The notes: generated by a model not told the origin, from the sequence alone. 64,000 bases of DNA from Cupriavidus necator (GCF_013141915.1 NZ_SROX01000001.1:62001-126000), one strand, 5' to 3'. Counted from the stretch's first letter, positions 52,869 to 62,825 are shown. Program-made: numbers and translations.

Positions 52869-54218
52869 ATGTCCCACCCCGCCCCCGCACCGGTGGATGA
52901 ACGGCTGCCATGGCGGCGCCTGTTCGTCTTCGGGCTTCAACATGTCCTGGTCATGGCCGCTTCGCCGATTGCGTCGGTCTTCCTGATGAGCAAGGCGCTG
53001 AACTTCCCGCCCGCGCTGGCGGTGCAGCTGCTGAGCGCCACCTTTGTGATCTGCGGCCTCGGCACGCTGCTGCAGTCGCTCGGCCAGCGCGGCATCGGCG
53101 CGCGCCTGCCGTTCGTGATGCTGCCCGGCGGCGCGCCGATCGTGCTGTTTATCCTGATCGCGCAGCAGACCGACGTGCAGACCGCGGCCGGCGCGGTGAT
53201 CCTGACCGGGGTGTTCTACTTCCTGGTGCTGCCGGTGTTCCGGCGCTGCCTGCAGTACTTCCCGCCGGTGGTGGTGGGCACCATGCTGCTGCTGGTGGCG
53301 ATCAACCTGGCGCAGGTATCGGGCAAGCTGGTGGCCGGCCACCCCGCCGCGGGCAGCGCGGTGGATCCGCTCAACCTGCTGCTCGCCTTTGTCACCATCG
53401 CCTGCACCGTGGCCGCTTCGCGCTGGCTCACCGGCATGCTGGCGCAGCTGGCGATCCTGCTCGGTCTGCTGGGCGGTGCGGTGGTGGCGGGGCTGGCCGG
53501 CGCGTTCCACCTCGGCCAGGTGTCGCTGTCGCCGGTGCTGGCGTTGCCGACGCCGTTCCCGTTCGGGTGGCCGACCTTCGACGTGGTCGCCGCGATCCCG
53601 CTGATGGTGTTCGCCGTGATCTCGATGGTCGAGGCCACCGGCCAGACCCTGGCGATCAGCGATGCCGTGGGCCGTCCGGTGGACCAGCAGCGCGACGTGC
53701 CGCGCACCATTCGCGGCGATGCGCTGACCTCGCTGCTGGGCGGGATGTTCGGCACCTCGCTGATCATCACCAGCGGCGAGAACATCGGCATCGTCCGTGC
53801 CACCGGCGTGCGCTCGCGCTTTGTCACGGCGATGTCGGGCGCGATCCTGGTGGCGTTCGGGCTGCTGGTGCCGGTGTCGTCTCTGATCAGCGCGATCCCC
53901 GAAGCCGTAGTCGGCGGCACCGGCCTGGTGGTGTTCTGCATCGTCGGCACCATGGGCATCGACATGCTGCGCAAGGTGGATCTGCGCGACCACGCCAACA
54001 TGTACGTGGTGGCGGTGGCGCTGGCCGTGGGCCTGCTGCCGATCCTGGTGCCAGGCATCTATGGCGGCCTGCCGGCCAACCTGCGCATCCTGGTGGGCAA
54101 TGGCGTGGCGATGGGCGCCATCACCGCGGCGCTGCTCAACTTCCTGTTTTTCCATACGGGTCTGCGGACCGCGGCCGCGGGCGCCATTGCGCGCGACGAT
54201 GCCGCGGCCACGCACTGA
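52869..54218 (+). CDS. Nucleobase:cation symporter-2 (xanthine/uracil permease family)
   Basis: 449 residues, 12-14 membrane spans. NCS2 features: FGLQHVLVMAASPIASVFLM near the N-terminus, the EATGQTLAISDAVG motif in span 8 region and TSGENIGIVRATGVRSRFV, the purine-transport signature. Imports a purine, pyrimidine or related heterocycle. First gene of a three-gene operon; LacI-type operator over its promoter. Confidence 0.9.
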   Translation: MSHPAPAPVDERLPWRRLFVFGLQHVLVMAASPIASVFLMSKALNFPPALAVQLLSATFVICGLGTLLQSLGQRGIGARLPFVMLPGGAPIVLFILIAQQTDVQTAAGAVILTGVFYFLVLPVFRRCLQYFPPVVVGTMLLLVAINLAQVSGKLVAGHPAAGSAVDPLNLLLAFVTIACTVAASRWLTGMLAQLAILLGLLGGAVVAGLAGAFHLGQVSLSPVLALPTPFPFGWPTFDVVAAIPLMVFAVISMVEATGQTLAISDAVGRPVDQQRDVPRTIRGDALTSLLGGMFGTSLIITSGENIGIVRATGVRSRFVTAMSGAILVAFGLLVPVSSLISAIPEAVVGGTGLVVFCIVGTMGIDMLRKVDLRDHANMYVVAVALAVGLLPILVPGIYGGLPANLRILVGNGVAMGAITAALLNFLFFHTGLRTAAAGAIARDDAAATH

Positions 54219-54237
54219 CCCCGCTGACTGCATTGCC

Positions 54238-55686
54238 ATGACTGAACCTTATGCTTCGACGCCGGCCTGGCCCGGCGAGATAAACCCGCCCCTGGCGCCG
54301 GAAAGCTTCCAGCGCCCGCGCATCCTGCTGCCGGAATGGACCCTGCTGCGCCAGGGCGCCGTACGCGGCCACGCCGTGGTGGTGGAGGGCGGCGGGTTTA
54401 CCGCGGTCGGCCCCGCCGCGGACGTCGCCGCGCGCTTTCCCGAACTGGAGTCCGTGCCGCTGCCGCGCATGCTGCTGATGCCGGGCATGATCGACACCCA
54501 CCACCACCTGACGCAGTCGTTCGGCAAGTCGCTGGTGTTCGGCGAGCCGTCGGAGATCTTCCGGCGCGTGTGGGTGCCGCTGGAGGGCAGCCTGAAGGCG
54601 GAGCACCTGTACCTGTCGTCCAAGCTGGCGGCGCTGGAAGCGCTGCGCGGCGGCTTTACCACCGTGGTCGATGCCGGTACGCGCAGCGAGGCCGGGCTGG
54701 ATGCGGTGGCGCGCGCGGTCGGCGATGCCGGCGTTCGCTGCGTGCTGGGGCTGATCTGCAACGACAAGCCGGGCGCTGAAACGCTCGATGCCGCGCCGAT
54801 CCTGCGCCGCGCCGCCGCGCACCTGGACCGCTACGCCAGCGATGCGCTGGTAGCGCCGTCGCTGGCGATCTCGATCCCCGAAGTAGCCTCGGACGCGATG
54901 CTGCATCACGTCTACCAGCTGTGCGCCGAAGCCGGCCGCATCTTCCAGACCCACGCCAACGAGCACCTGGTGGCGGTGGAGCGCTCGCTCAATGCGTGCG
55001 GGCGCCGGCCGATCGAGCATCTCGCCGCGATTGGCGCGCTGGGCCCGGCGGCCTTGCTGGCGCATGCCACGCTGGTGACGCCGCAGGAAATCCGCCTGCT
55101 CGCCGACAGCGGCGCGGCCGTCGCTTACAACCCCGTGGCCAGCGCCTGGAAGGGCAACGCCGTGGCGCCGGCCGAGACCATGGCCACCTTCGGCGTGCGC
55201 CTGGGCCTGGGCACCGATGGCACCCGCAGCGACGGCTTTCGCCTGCTGGACTATGCCGAGGCCGCCCAGCGCTTTGCCTTCGGCATCGGCGTCGGCGATT
55301 CGTCCTGCGGCGCGGGCTGGCGCTGGGTCGACATGGCCACGCACGACGCAGCCGACGTGGCCGGCCTCGGTGCGCTGACCGGCGAGATTGCCGCGGGCAA
55401 GCGCGCCGACTTCCTGCTGGTTGACCTGGACGTGCCGGAACTGACGCCGTCGTGGGACCTGACCTGGGAACTGGTGCGGCTGGCCAACCGCGACCAGATC
55501 CGCGCGGTCTTTGTCGACGGCAGCCTGCGCCTGTGGCAGGGCTGGCCGACCGACTGGGACGCGCGCGCGCTGATGCGCGACATCCATGCGATGGCCGAGC
55601 ACACCGTCGCCGGCGCGCCGATCCGCAAGCTGCATGACGCGGCGGACGTGCACCGGGCGCGCCACGCCGGCACGGAGGGCGCATGA
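54238..55686 (+). CDS. Amidohydrolase, cytosine/8-oxoguanine deaminase-like
   Basis: 482 residues. TIM-barrel amidohydrolase of the TrzA/AtzA/guanine deaminase branch: first metal motif PGMIDTHHHLTQS, QTHANEH and LAHATLV for further His ligands, and GTDGTRSDGF with the metal Asp. Probably deaminates the heterocycle imported by the adjacent permease. The ATG at 54238 lies 20 bp after the permease stop. Confidence 0.86.
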   Translation: MTEPYASTPAWPGEINPPLAPESFQRPRILLPEWTLLRQGAVRGHAVVVEGGGFTAVGPAADVAARFPELESVPLPRMLLMPGMIDTHHHLTQSFGKSLVFGEPSEIFRRVWVPLEGSLKAEHLYLSSKLAALEALRGGFTTVVDAGTRSEAGLDAVARAVGDAGVRCVLGLICNDKPGAETLDAAPILRRAAAHLDRYASDALVAPSLAISIPEVASDAMLHHVYQLCAEAGRIFQTHANEHLVAVERSLNACGRRPIEHLAAIGALGPAALLAHATLVTPQEIRLLADSGAAVAYNPVASAWKGNAVAPAETMATFGVRLGLGTDGTRSDGFRLLDYAEAAQRFAFGIGVGDSSCGAGWRWVDMATHDAADVAGLGALTGEIAAGKRADFLLVDLDVPELTPSWDLTWELVRLANRDQIRAVFVDGSLRLWQGWPTDWDARALMRDIHAMAEHTVAGAPIRKLHDAADVHRARHAGTEGA

Positions 55687-56396
55687 GCATGGACATGACC
55701 TTGTTCAGCGTCGGCGTCGCGGTATTTACCGGCGCGCTGATCCAGGGCGCGACCGGCATGGGCTTCGCGCTGATCGTGGTGCCGGTGCTGGCGTTGGCCG
55801 CGCCGGCGATGCTGCCCGGCGCGCTGTTGCTGGCGATGCTGCCGCTCAATGCCTACGTGGCCTGGCGCGAGCGCCATGCCATCGACCTGCGCGGCGCGGG
55901 CTGGATCAGCGCGGGCAGGGTGGCCGGCACCTTCGGCGGTCTGTGGGTGCTGGTGGCGATGCCGATGGCGTGGCTCAACGCGCTGGTCGGCGGCAGCACC
56001 ATTGCAGCGGCGGTGGTCTCGCTGCTGGCGCCGGCGTTCACGCCCGGGCGGCTGACCTTTGCTTCCACCGGCCTGATCACCGGCGTGACCGAGACCGCCA
56101 CCGGCGTGGGCGGCCCGCCGCTGGCGCTGGCCTACCAGCACGCGCCGGTGGCCACGCTGCGTGCCACGGTGGCGCTGTGCTTCCTGGTGGGCGAGGTGAT
56201 CTCGCTGGTGGTGCTGGCGCTGAACGGCCGGCTCGGCATGGAGCAGGTGTTCTATGCCGTGGGGCTGCTGCCGGTGCTGGGCGTCGGCATGGTGGCCAGC
56301 CACCTGGTGCACAAGCGCATCAACCAGCGCATGCTGCGCATCGGCGTGCTGGTGTTCGCGCTGGTGTCCGGGGCCGTGGTGCTGCTGCGCGGCTAG
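55683..56396 (+). CDS. TSUP/TauE-SafE family membrane exporter
   Basis: 237 residues with about seven spans. TauE/SafE repeats: FTGALIQGATGMGFALIVVPVLAL and GLITGVTETATGVGGPPLALAYQ, the paired family motifs. Usually exports sulfite or organic sulfonates; here it may move the deaminase product. Overlaps the amidohydrolase gene by 4 bp; its stop TAG shares CTAG with the convergent LacI gene stop. Confidence 0.85.
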   Translation: MSMDMTLFSVGVAVFTGALIQGATGMGFALIVVPVLALAAPAMLPGALLLAMLPLNAYVAWRERHAIDLRGAGWISAGRVAGTFGGLWVLVAMPMAWLNALVGGSTIAAAVVSLLAPAFTPGRLTFASTGLITGVTETATGVGGPPLALAYQHAPVATLRATVALCFLVGEVISLVVLALNGRLGMEQVFYAVGLLPVLGVGMVASHLVHKRINQRMLRIGVLVFALVSGAVVLLRG

Positions 56397-57430
56397 GCAT
56401 CGGGCGTCGACGACGCCCGCACCACCAGTTCGGGCGCCGGTCCCGCAATGACGTTGCGGCTGCGTTCGCCCGACAGGTGCGCGAACAGCAGTTCCACCGC
56501 CAGCGACGCCACCCGCTCCAGGTGCAGGTTGACCGCGGTGAGCGGCGGCTGCGCGCTGCGCGCGCGGATGCCGTCGTAGCGCGTCACCACCAGCACGTCG
56601 TCGGGCACGCGCTTGCCCAGCCCTTGCAGGTGCGCCATGGCGCCGACCGCGAAGGCATCCACCGGCGCGCACAGCGCATCCAGCCCCGGCATCTGCGCCA
56701 GCAGCTGCGCGCAGGCCTCGGCGCCGGCGGCTTCGCCATGTTCCTCGGCTGCCTTGACGACATGGCAGGGAAGACCCAGCGCTTGCGTGAACGCGCGGTA
56801 GGCGCGTTCCGTTTCCACATACGACTGCCGCGGCGCCGCGCCGATCATCAGGCCGATGTGCCGGCGCCCGTGGCCGTGCAGGTGCGCCAGCAGCAGGCGC
56901 GCGGTTTCGGCCGATTGCAGGTCGACGCAGGGCACCGGCGTGTCGGTCAGCGGCTCGCGCCCGATCGACACGATGCTGACGCCGCGCTCGCGCAGGCGCG
57001 CGATATGCGGATCGCCGGCGATCGGCTCGATCACGATGGCCCCGTCGATATCGAGCGTATCGAGCAGGCCGCCGGCGCCTTCCAGCGGCGGCACCAGCAC
57101 CACCCCCAGGCCGCGGGCCATCGCCGCCTCGGCCGCGATCGCGGCCACCTCCATCATGAAACCCAGCCGCGAGGTGCCGCCCGCCACCGCGAACGGCATC
57201 GACGATAGCAGCGCGATGCAGTTGGCGCGGCCCGACTGCAGCCGCTGCGCCCGCACGCTGGGCCGGTAGCCCAGTTCGGCGGCCACGCGCTTGACGCGCG
57301 CCCGCGTGGCCGGGTCCAGCACGCCGCGGTCGTTGAGCGCGTGCGACACCGTGGTCAGCGACACGCCGGCGGCGCGGGCGACGTCGTGGATGGTGATGCG
57401 GCGGGGGCGGTCGGGCGTTGGTTCGGTCAT
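56393..57430 (-). CDS. LacI-family repressor
   Basis: 345 residues. Helix-turn-helix ITIHDVARAAGVSLTTVSHALNDRG, hinge helix in RAQRLQSGRAN, and a periplasmic-binding-like effector domain. Convergent with the permease-amidohydrolase operon and the only LacI protein in the window, so the natural owner of the operator at 52752. Confidence 0.88.
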   Translation of the reverse strand: MTEPTPDRPRRITIHDVARAAGVSLTTVSHALNDRGVLDPATRARVKRVAAELGYRPSVRAQRLQSGRANCIALLSSMPFAVAGGTSRLGFMMEVAAIAAEAAMARGLGVVLVPPLEGAGGLLDTLDIDGAIVIEPIAGDPHIARLRERGVSIVSIGREPLTDTPVPCVDLQSAETARLLLAHLHGHGRRHIGLMIGAAPRQSYVETERAYRAFTQALGLPCHVVKAAEEHGEAAGAEACAQLLAQMPGLDALCAPVDAFAVGAMAHLQGLGKRVPDDVLVVTRYDGIRARSAQPPLTAVNLHLERVASLAVELLFAHLSGERSRNVIAGPAPELVVRASSTPDA

Positions 57431-57513
57431 GCGGGACAAGGTCGAGGGCTCAGGCGGGAGCATACCGCAGCGGCCCGCCTCGCAACGGCGTCGTGGCGAT
57501 CGCAGCGCCGGCT

Positions 57514-58461
57514 TCAGCGGCGCCCGTTGCCACCGCCGGCCTCTGACGACAGCGCCTTCCAGTGTTCGCGCGTAAAGCGGTACAGCACTTCCAGCGCCGG
57601 CGACAGCGAGCGCGCCGCCATGCGCGCCATGCCGTAGCGCCCGCAGCGGCGTGCATCGGGCGGCATCGGCACTTCGGCCATCAGCCCGGCGGCGCGCTCC
57701 TGCCGCGTGATCGAGAGCACGCCGAACAGCAGCGTATCGCTTGCCAGCGTGACGCTGCGCAGCATGTCGAGGTTGTCGCAATGCAGCGTGAAGAGCTTGT
57801 CCGGCGCGGCGTCGGGACCCCACAGCTCGGCCAGCTGCCGGCTGACCACGGTGCTGAGCGTGGTGGTGGCCACCGGATAGGCGCGGATGGTGTCGATGTC
57901 GATGCGGCGCTTGCGCAGGATCGGATGGCCGGCGCGGCAGACCAGCCCCGCGGGCAGTTCGCCCAGCGGCTCGACCTCGACGTCGTCGGCCGCGCGCAGC
58001 ACATAGGCATCGCCGACGATGGCATCGATGGTCTCGTTGCGCAGCGCCTCCAGCAACGCGCTGGTCGCGCCGGTCTCGGTGCGCACCTTGATGCGCGGAT
58101 GGGCCTGCGCCATGTGGATCAGGAACGGCGTCAGCAGCAGCGCCGCAGGCGCAGGCGCCACGCCGATCGCGAGCGACCCTTCCTCGCCGCCGCGCAGCAG
58201 GTCCAGGTCGCGCCGCAGCTGGCGTTCTTCCAGCCGCATGCGGCGCGCGCGCTCGGCCACCAGTTCGCCGAACACGGTCAGCGTCGCGCGCCGCGCGCCG
58301 CGGTCAAACAGCGGCGCCTTCAGCTCGTCTTCCAGCGCGCGGATGCTGCGGCTCAGCGCCGGCTGGGTCAGGTGCACCGCGCGCGCCGCTTCGGAAAAGG
58401 TGCCGTGCTCGACCACCGCGAGCAGGTGCAGAAGTTTCTGGGTGTCCATGCGGAAAACCAT
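57514..58461 (-). CDS. LysR-family regulator
   Basis: 315 residues (311 if the Met at 58449 is used; neither has a clear ribosome site). Winged helix KLLHLLAVVEHGTFSEAARAVHLTQPALSRSIRALE, then effector domain. Divergent to the DUF3311-symporter-amidohydrolase operon, which it likely controls. Confidence 0.87.
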   Translation of the reverse strand: MVFRMDTQKLLHLLAVVEHGTFSEAARAVHLTQPALSRSIRALEDELKAPLFDRGARRATLTVFGELVAERARRMRLEERQLRRDLDLLRGGEEGSLAIGVAPAPAALLLTPFLIHMAQAHPRIKVRTETGATSALLEALRNETIDAIVGDAYVLRAADDVEVEPLGELPAGLVCRAGHPILRKRRIDIDTIRAYPVATTTLSTVVSRQLAELWGPDAAPDKLFTLHCDNLDMLRSVTLASDTLLFGVLSITRQERAAGLMAEVPMPPDARRCGRYGMARMAARSLSPALEVLYRFTREHWKALSSEAGGGNGRR

Positions 58462-58482
58462 GCGCGTTGGTTATGGGATCGG

Positions 58483-58501
58483 TTCAACATTTGCATTTGA
58501 A
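58483..58501. promoter_or_regulatory. Candidate LysR site before the symporter operon
   Basis: Inverted repeat TTCAA-N9-TTGAA in the divergent gap, 94 bp before the first gene of the operon. It fits the T-N11-A type of LysR target. Confidence 0.45.
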
Positions 58502-58594
58502 TCATACCTTGCCGGTCCCTATGATGAGCGGAACAACAGAGCGGACCCCGCCGCGGGATACCGCCAACCGTCCATCGGACATCGGAGACAAGAC

Positions 58595-58801
58595 ATGCTC
58601 AAGCTGTTGATCGGCCTAGGCCTGCCGTATATCGGCGTGATCGGGATGCTGCCGTGGGTGGCATCGGTGGAGCGCTTCGTGCTCGGCGTGCCCTTCATCT
58701 ACGCGTGGATCTTTGCGTGGTTTGTGCTGACCTCGGGCTGCATGCTGGCGTGCTGGCTGCTGTTCGACCGCCACGCCGCCGACGCGGCGCATGAAGCCTG
58801 A
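58595..58801 (+). CDS. DUF3311 small membrane protein
   Basis: 68 residues with two hydrophobic segments (about 1-20 and 30-55) separated by VERFVLG. The family is nearly always next to a sodium:solute symporter gene, as here (14 bp), and may be a small subunit of it. Confidence 0.85.
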   Translation: MLKLLIGLGLPYIGVIGMLPWVASVERFVLGVPFIYAWIFAWFVLTSGCMLACWLLFDRHAADAAHEA

Positions 58802-58815
58802 CGCGGGGGCCGGCC

Positions 58816-60198
58816 ATGACCACAGCGGTATTCCTCGGCTTCATCGTGTTCTCGCTCTATCTCGCCATCCGCTCCGGCAAGGGGCATGGCGCGCAGAGCA
58901 TGCACGACTTCTTTGTCGCGTCGCGGCAGTTCGGCGCGTTCCTGGTGTTCTTCCTCGCCGCGGGCGAGATCTACAGCATCGGCACCATGGTGGGTTTCCC
59001 GGGCGGCATCTATGCCAAGGGGCCGACCTATGGCGTCTGGTTCCTGGGCTATATCCTGCTGGCCTATCCGCTCGGGTACTTCCTGGGGCCGAAAATCTGG
59101 CAGGCCGGGGCGCGCTACAACGCGATCACGCTGCCGGACCTGTTCAAGGGCCACTATGGCAGCCGCGCGCTCGAGCTGATCGTGGCAGGCTCGTCGATCC
59201 TGTTCCTGCTGCCGTGGGGCCAGCTGCAGTTCACCGGGCTGGTGGCGGCGCTCAAGGGGCTGGGCTGGGACTTCGACCCGGTCTACCTGGTGATGATCTC
59301 GGCGGCGCTGGCCTTTAGCTACATCGCCATCTCCGGCGTGCGCGCCTCGGCCTATATCGCCATTCTCAAGGACATCCTGATGGTGGTTGCGATCGTCGCC
59401 ACCGGCGTGGCGGTGGGCCTGAAGGCGGGCGTGGGCGATGTGTTCCACGCCGCCAGCCTGCAGGTCAGCAACCAGATGAGCGACACGCAGCTGCGCTTCT
59501 CGATGAGCACCATGCTGTTCCAGGCGCTGGGCTTCTACGTGATGCCGTTCGCGGTGCAGAACTTCTTTACCGCCAAAAGCGCCAACACCATCCGGCGCAC
59601 GCAGGTGGCGATGCCGCTGTACATGCTGATGTATCCGTTCCTGGTGCTGGCGTCGTACTACGCCATCAGCCAGAACCTGCAGCTGGCGTCGCCCAACGAG
59701 GCCTTCTTCGCCGCGGCGGTACGGCTGCTGCCGGGCTGGCTGCTGGGACTGGTCGCCGCGGGTGCGGCGCTGTCGGGCCTGCTGGTGCTGGCCGGCATCT
59801 GCCTGGCGATCGGCCCCATCGTCACCCGCAACCTGCTGCCCGGCCTGCCCGAGGCGCGCCAGAAGCAGGGCGCCAAAGTGGTGATCGTGATCTACCTGGT
59901 GCTGTCGATCGCCATGACGCTGGCCACGCCCAACCTGATGCTGACGCTGATCAACACCACCTACTACGGCGTGACGCAGTTCTTCCCCGGGGTGCTGGTG
60001 ATCCTGTTCTCGCTCAAGGTGCGGCCGCTGGCGATTGCGCTGGGCATCGTCACCGGGCAGTTGCTGGCGATCGCGCTGTATGTGCAGCAGGCCGATTTCG
60101 GCGGCATCAACCTTGGCCTGGTCAGCCTGGCCGTGAACCTGCTGGTGACCGCGCTGGTGCATTACGCGCCGCGGCTGGCCCGCGTGCAGGCTGCCTGA
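58816..60198 (+). CDS. Sodium:solute symporter (SSS family)
   Basis: 460 residues, 13 spans. SSS features: DFFVASRQFGAFLVFFLAAGEIYSIGTMVGFPG, ISGVRASAYIAILKDILM and a sodium-site like GAALSGLLVLAGICLAIGPIV. Close to MctP/PanF-type carboxylate carriers. Between DUF3311 and an amidohydrolase, suggesting uptake of the hydrolase substrate. Confidence 0.9.
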   Translation: MTTAVFLGFIVFSLYLAIRSGKGHGAQSMHDFFVASRQFGAFLVFFLAAGEIYSIGTMVGFPGGIYAKGPTYGVWFLGYILLAYPLGYFLGPKIWQAGARYNAITLPDLFKGHYGSRALELIVAGSSILFLLPWGQLQFTGLVAALKGLGWDFDPVYLVMISAALAFSYIAISGVRASAYIAILKDILMVVAIVATGVAVGLKAGVGDVFHAASLQVSNQMSDTQLRFSMSTMLFQALGFYVMPFAVQNFFTAKSANTIRRTQVAMPLYMLMYPFLVLASYYAISQNLQLASPNEAFFAAAVRLLPGWLLGLVAAGAALSGLLVLAGICLAIGPIVTRNLLPGLPEARQKQGAKVVIVIYLVLSIAMTLATPNLMLTLINTTYYGVTQFFPGVLVILFSLKVRPLAIALGIVTGQLLAIALYVQQADFGGINLGLVSLAVNLLVTALVHYAPRLARVQAA

Positions 60199-61875
60199 AT
60201 GAACGCACTCATGCAATCGATGACACAAGACGACACGGCGCGCACGCAGGTATTCGTGGCGCGCAAGATCCTGACGATGGAAGCCGCGCGGCCCGAAGCG
60301 ACCCATGTCGCAGTACGCGACGGCAAGATCATGGCCGTCGGCGGCCCCGCCGAAATGGCCGCCTGGCCCGATGCGGTGCAGGTCGACACCTTCCGCGACA
60401 AGGTGCTGATGCCCGGGCTGGTGGAAGGCCATTGCCACCTGATGGAGGGCGCGATGTGGGACGCAGTCTACGTCGGCTACTTCGACCGCCGCGATCCGGA
60501 CGGCAGGCTGTGGCGCGGCCTGCGCACGCTGGAGCAGGTGATCGACCGCCTTGCCGGCGCCGCCAGCCAGATGCGCGACGCCGATGCGCCGCTGCTGGCG
60601 TGGGGCTTCGACCCGATCTATTTTGGTGCCAGCCGGCTGTCGGTGCGCGAGCTGGACCGCGTGTCGGCGACGCGCCCGATCGTGGTGATGCATGCCAGCG
60701 TGCATCTGATGAACGTGAATTCCGCGATGCTGGCGCAGGCCGGCATCGACGCCGATACCGAGATCGACGGCGTGCACAAGGACGCGCAGGGCCTGCCCAC
60801 CGGCGAGCTGCAGGAGTTCGCGGCGATGTTCCCGGTGCAGCGCGTGCTGGGCAGCGGGCTGTCGCTGGCCGCTGCCGAGAACGCCGAGGCGGTGCGCCGC
60901 TTCGGGCGCGTGGCGCAGCTGGCGGGCGTGACCACGGCTACCGACCTGGTCAACGACCTCTCGCCCAAGGGGCTGGAGACGCTGCGCGCGGTCACGGCAG
61001 ATCCGGGCTTTCCGCTGCGCATTGTCCCGGCGTTCTCGCCGCAGCGCAATGCACAGGGTGGGCCCGCGCGCGTGCAAGCCGCAATGGCGGACGCGACCGA
61101 CAAGCTCCACTTCGGCCCGGTCAAGTTCATCATCGACGGCTCGATCCAGGGCTTTACCGCGCGCCTGCGCGCGCCAGGCTATGCCGGAGGCCAGCCCAAC
61201 GGCCTGTGGCTGGTTCCGCCGGAGCAGCTGCTCGATGCGTTCACGCCGTTCCACCTGGCCGGCCTGCCGCTGCATATCCACACCAACGGCGACGAGGCCA
61301 CCGAAGTGGTGCTCGACGTGCTGGAAGCGATGCTGGCGCGCCATCCGCGCGCGGACCATCGCCATACGCTGCAGCATTGCCAGCTGGCCGACCAGGCGCA
61401 ACTGGCGCGCGCGGCGCGGCTCGGCCTGTGCATCAACTTCTTTTCCAACCACCTGTACTACTGGGGCGATGCGCATGCCGGCCAGACCGTGGGCCCGGCG
61501 CGGGCCGCGCGCATGAACCCGGCCGGCAGCGCGCGGCGGCTGGGGATTCCGTTCGCGATCCATTCCGATGCCCCGATCACGCCGCTGAACCCGTTGTTCA
61601 CGGCATGGTGCGCGATGCAGCGCCAGACCGCGTGCGGGCACGTGCTGGGCGAAGCCGAGCGCCTGCCGCTGGCCGACGCGCTCTATGCCATCACCATGGG
61701 TGCGGCCTATACGCTGAGGCTGGAGCACTGCATCGGCAGTATCGCGCCCGGCAAGCTGGCCGACTTTGCAGTGCTGGAGGACGACCCCACCGCCGTGGCG
61801 CCCGAGCGCCTGAAGGACGTGCGCGTCTGGGGCACGGTGCTGGGCGGGCGCGTGTTTCCGGCGCCGGCACGATGA
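60199..61875 (+). CDS. YtcJ-like amidohydrolase (amidohydrolase_3)
   Basis: 558 residues. First metal motif PGLVEGHCHLMEG, the family segment FIIDGSIQGFTARLR, HIHTNGDEATEVVL, QHCQLAD and SDAPITPLNPLFTAW. Metal-dependent hydrolase of unknown substrate. The ATG directly abuts the symporter stop and its 3' end overlaps the G3E GTPase gene. Confidence 0.88.
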   Translation: MNALMQSMTQDDTARTQVFVARKILTMEAARPEATHVAVRDGKIMAVGGPAEMAAWPDAVQVDTFRDKVLMPGLVEGHCHLMEGAMWDAVYVGYFDRRDPDGRLWRGLRTLEQVIDRLAGAASQMRDADAPLLAWGFDPIYFGASRLSVRELDRVSATRPIVVMHASVHLMNVNSAMLAQAGIDADTEIDGVHKDAQGLPTGELQEFAAMFPVQRVLGSGLSLAAAENAEAVRRFGRVAQLAGVTTATDLVNDLSPKGLETLRAVTADPGFPLRIVPAFSPQRNAQGGPARVQAAMADATDKLHFGPVKFIIDGSIQGFTARLRAPGYAGGQPNGLWLVPPEQLLDAFTPFHLAGLPLHIHTNGDEATEVVLDVLEAMLARHPRADHRHTLQHCQLADQAQLARAARLGLCINFFSNHLYYWGDAHAGQTVGPARAARMNPAGSARRLGIPFAIHSDAPITPLNPLFTAWCAMQRQTACGHVLGEAERLPLADALYAITMGAAYTLRLEHCIGSIAPGKLADFAVLEDDPTAVAPERLKDVRVWGTVLGGRVFPAPAR

Positions 61876-62825
61876 ACGCGCCAACGCCGATCCCGCTGGT
61901 GGTCGTGGGCGGCTACCTCGGCGCGGGCAAGACCACCTTGCTTAACCGCCTGCTGGCCAATGCGCAGGGGTGTCGCATCGCGGTGCTGGTCAATGACTTC
62001 GGCGCGGTCAATATCGACGCCGCGCTGGTGCGCGCGCGCAGCGACGATGTGATCGAGCTCGAGAACGGCTGCATCTGCTGCTCGATCGGCAGCCGGCTGG
62101 CCGAGGCGCTGGTGGCCATCGCCGCGCGGGCGCAGCGGCCGGACTTGCTGGTGATCGAGGCCAGCGGTGTTTCGGACCCGCGGCGCATTGCGCAGGTCGG
62201 CCTGCTGGATCCGGCCTTCCGGCTCAATGCGGTGCTGGTCGCGGTCGACGCGACCGGCCTGCACCAGGGCCTGCGCGACCCGCTGGTCGGCGACATGGTG
62301 CGGCGGCAGGTCGAAGGCGCGTCGGTGCTGGCGCTGACCAAGGCCGACCTGGCCGGCGCCGAAGCCGTGGCGCGGGCCGGCGCCACGGCAGCTGCCCTGG
62401 CGCCGCACGCGACCGTGCTGACGGCGCGCGCTGGCGAACTGCCGCTGTCGGTGTTCCTCGATGCAGGCCTGGTGCCCGCGCGGGGCGGCGCGGCGCTGGC
62501 GGGCGCCCGGGGCTGGCAGCGCGGGGCAGCCGGTGCGGGCCACGCCGGCATTCGCAGTGTTGCTTACCAGACTGCGCGCAGCTTCGACAAGGCGCGCCTG
62601 CGCCAGGCGCTGGCGACCTTGCCGGTGCGCCTGCTGCGCGCCAAGGGACTGGTCCGGCTCGCCGCGGACCCGCGGCTGCATGAGGTCCACCTTGTCGGCG
62701 GCAAGATGCGGCTGGGACCGGCGGGGCACGCCGATTTCGACGGCTCCGCGCTGGTCTTCATCGGCGCCTTCGATGCGGGGGCGGAAGCGCGCCTGCGTGC
62801 CTGCATGGAAGCGGCGCTGGCCTGA
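61872..62825 (+). CDS. G3E-family (CobW/COG0523) metallochaperone GTPase
   Basis: 317 residues. Walker A GGYLGAGKTTLLN near residue 12, metal-binding GCICC (CxCC) motif, switch EASGVSDPRRIA and NKAD-like TKADLAG. A short C-terminal CobW domain. Family members deliver Zn, Co or Ni to client enzymes; being cotranslated with an amidohydrolase, that enzyme is the likely client. Confidence 0.9.
   Translation: MNAPTPIPLVVVGGYLGAGKTTLLNRLLANAQGCRIAVLVNDFGAVNIDAALVRARSDDVIELENGCICCSIGSRLAEALVAIAARAQRPDLLVIEASGVSDPRRIAQVGLLDPAFRLNAVLVAVDATGLHQGLRDPLVGDMVRRQVEGASVLALTKADLAGAEAVARAGATAAALAPHATVLTARAGELPLSVFLDAGLVPARGGAALAGARGWQRGAAGAGHAGIRSVAYQTARSFDKARLRQALATLPVRLLRAKGLVRLAADPRLHEVHLVGGKMRLGPAGHADFDGSALVFIGAFDAGAEARLRACMEAALA

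Noticed and set aside
58699..61884. 1061-codon open frame on the minus strand
   Set aside because: Antisense to the symporter and amidohydrolase genes; composition is Gln/His/Arg-rich shadow sequence with no recognisable fold.
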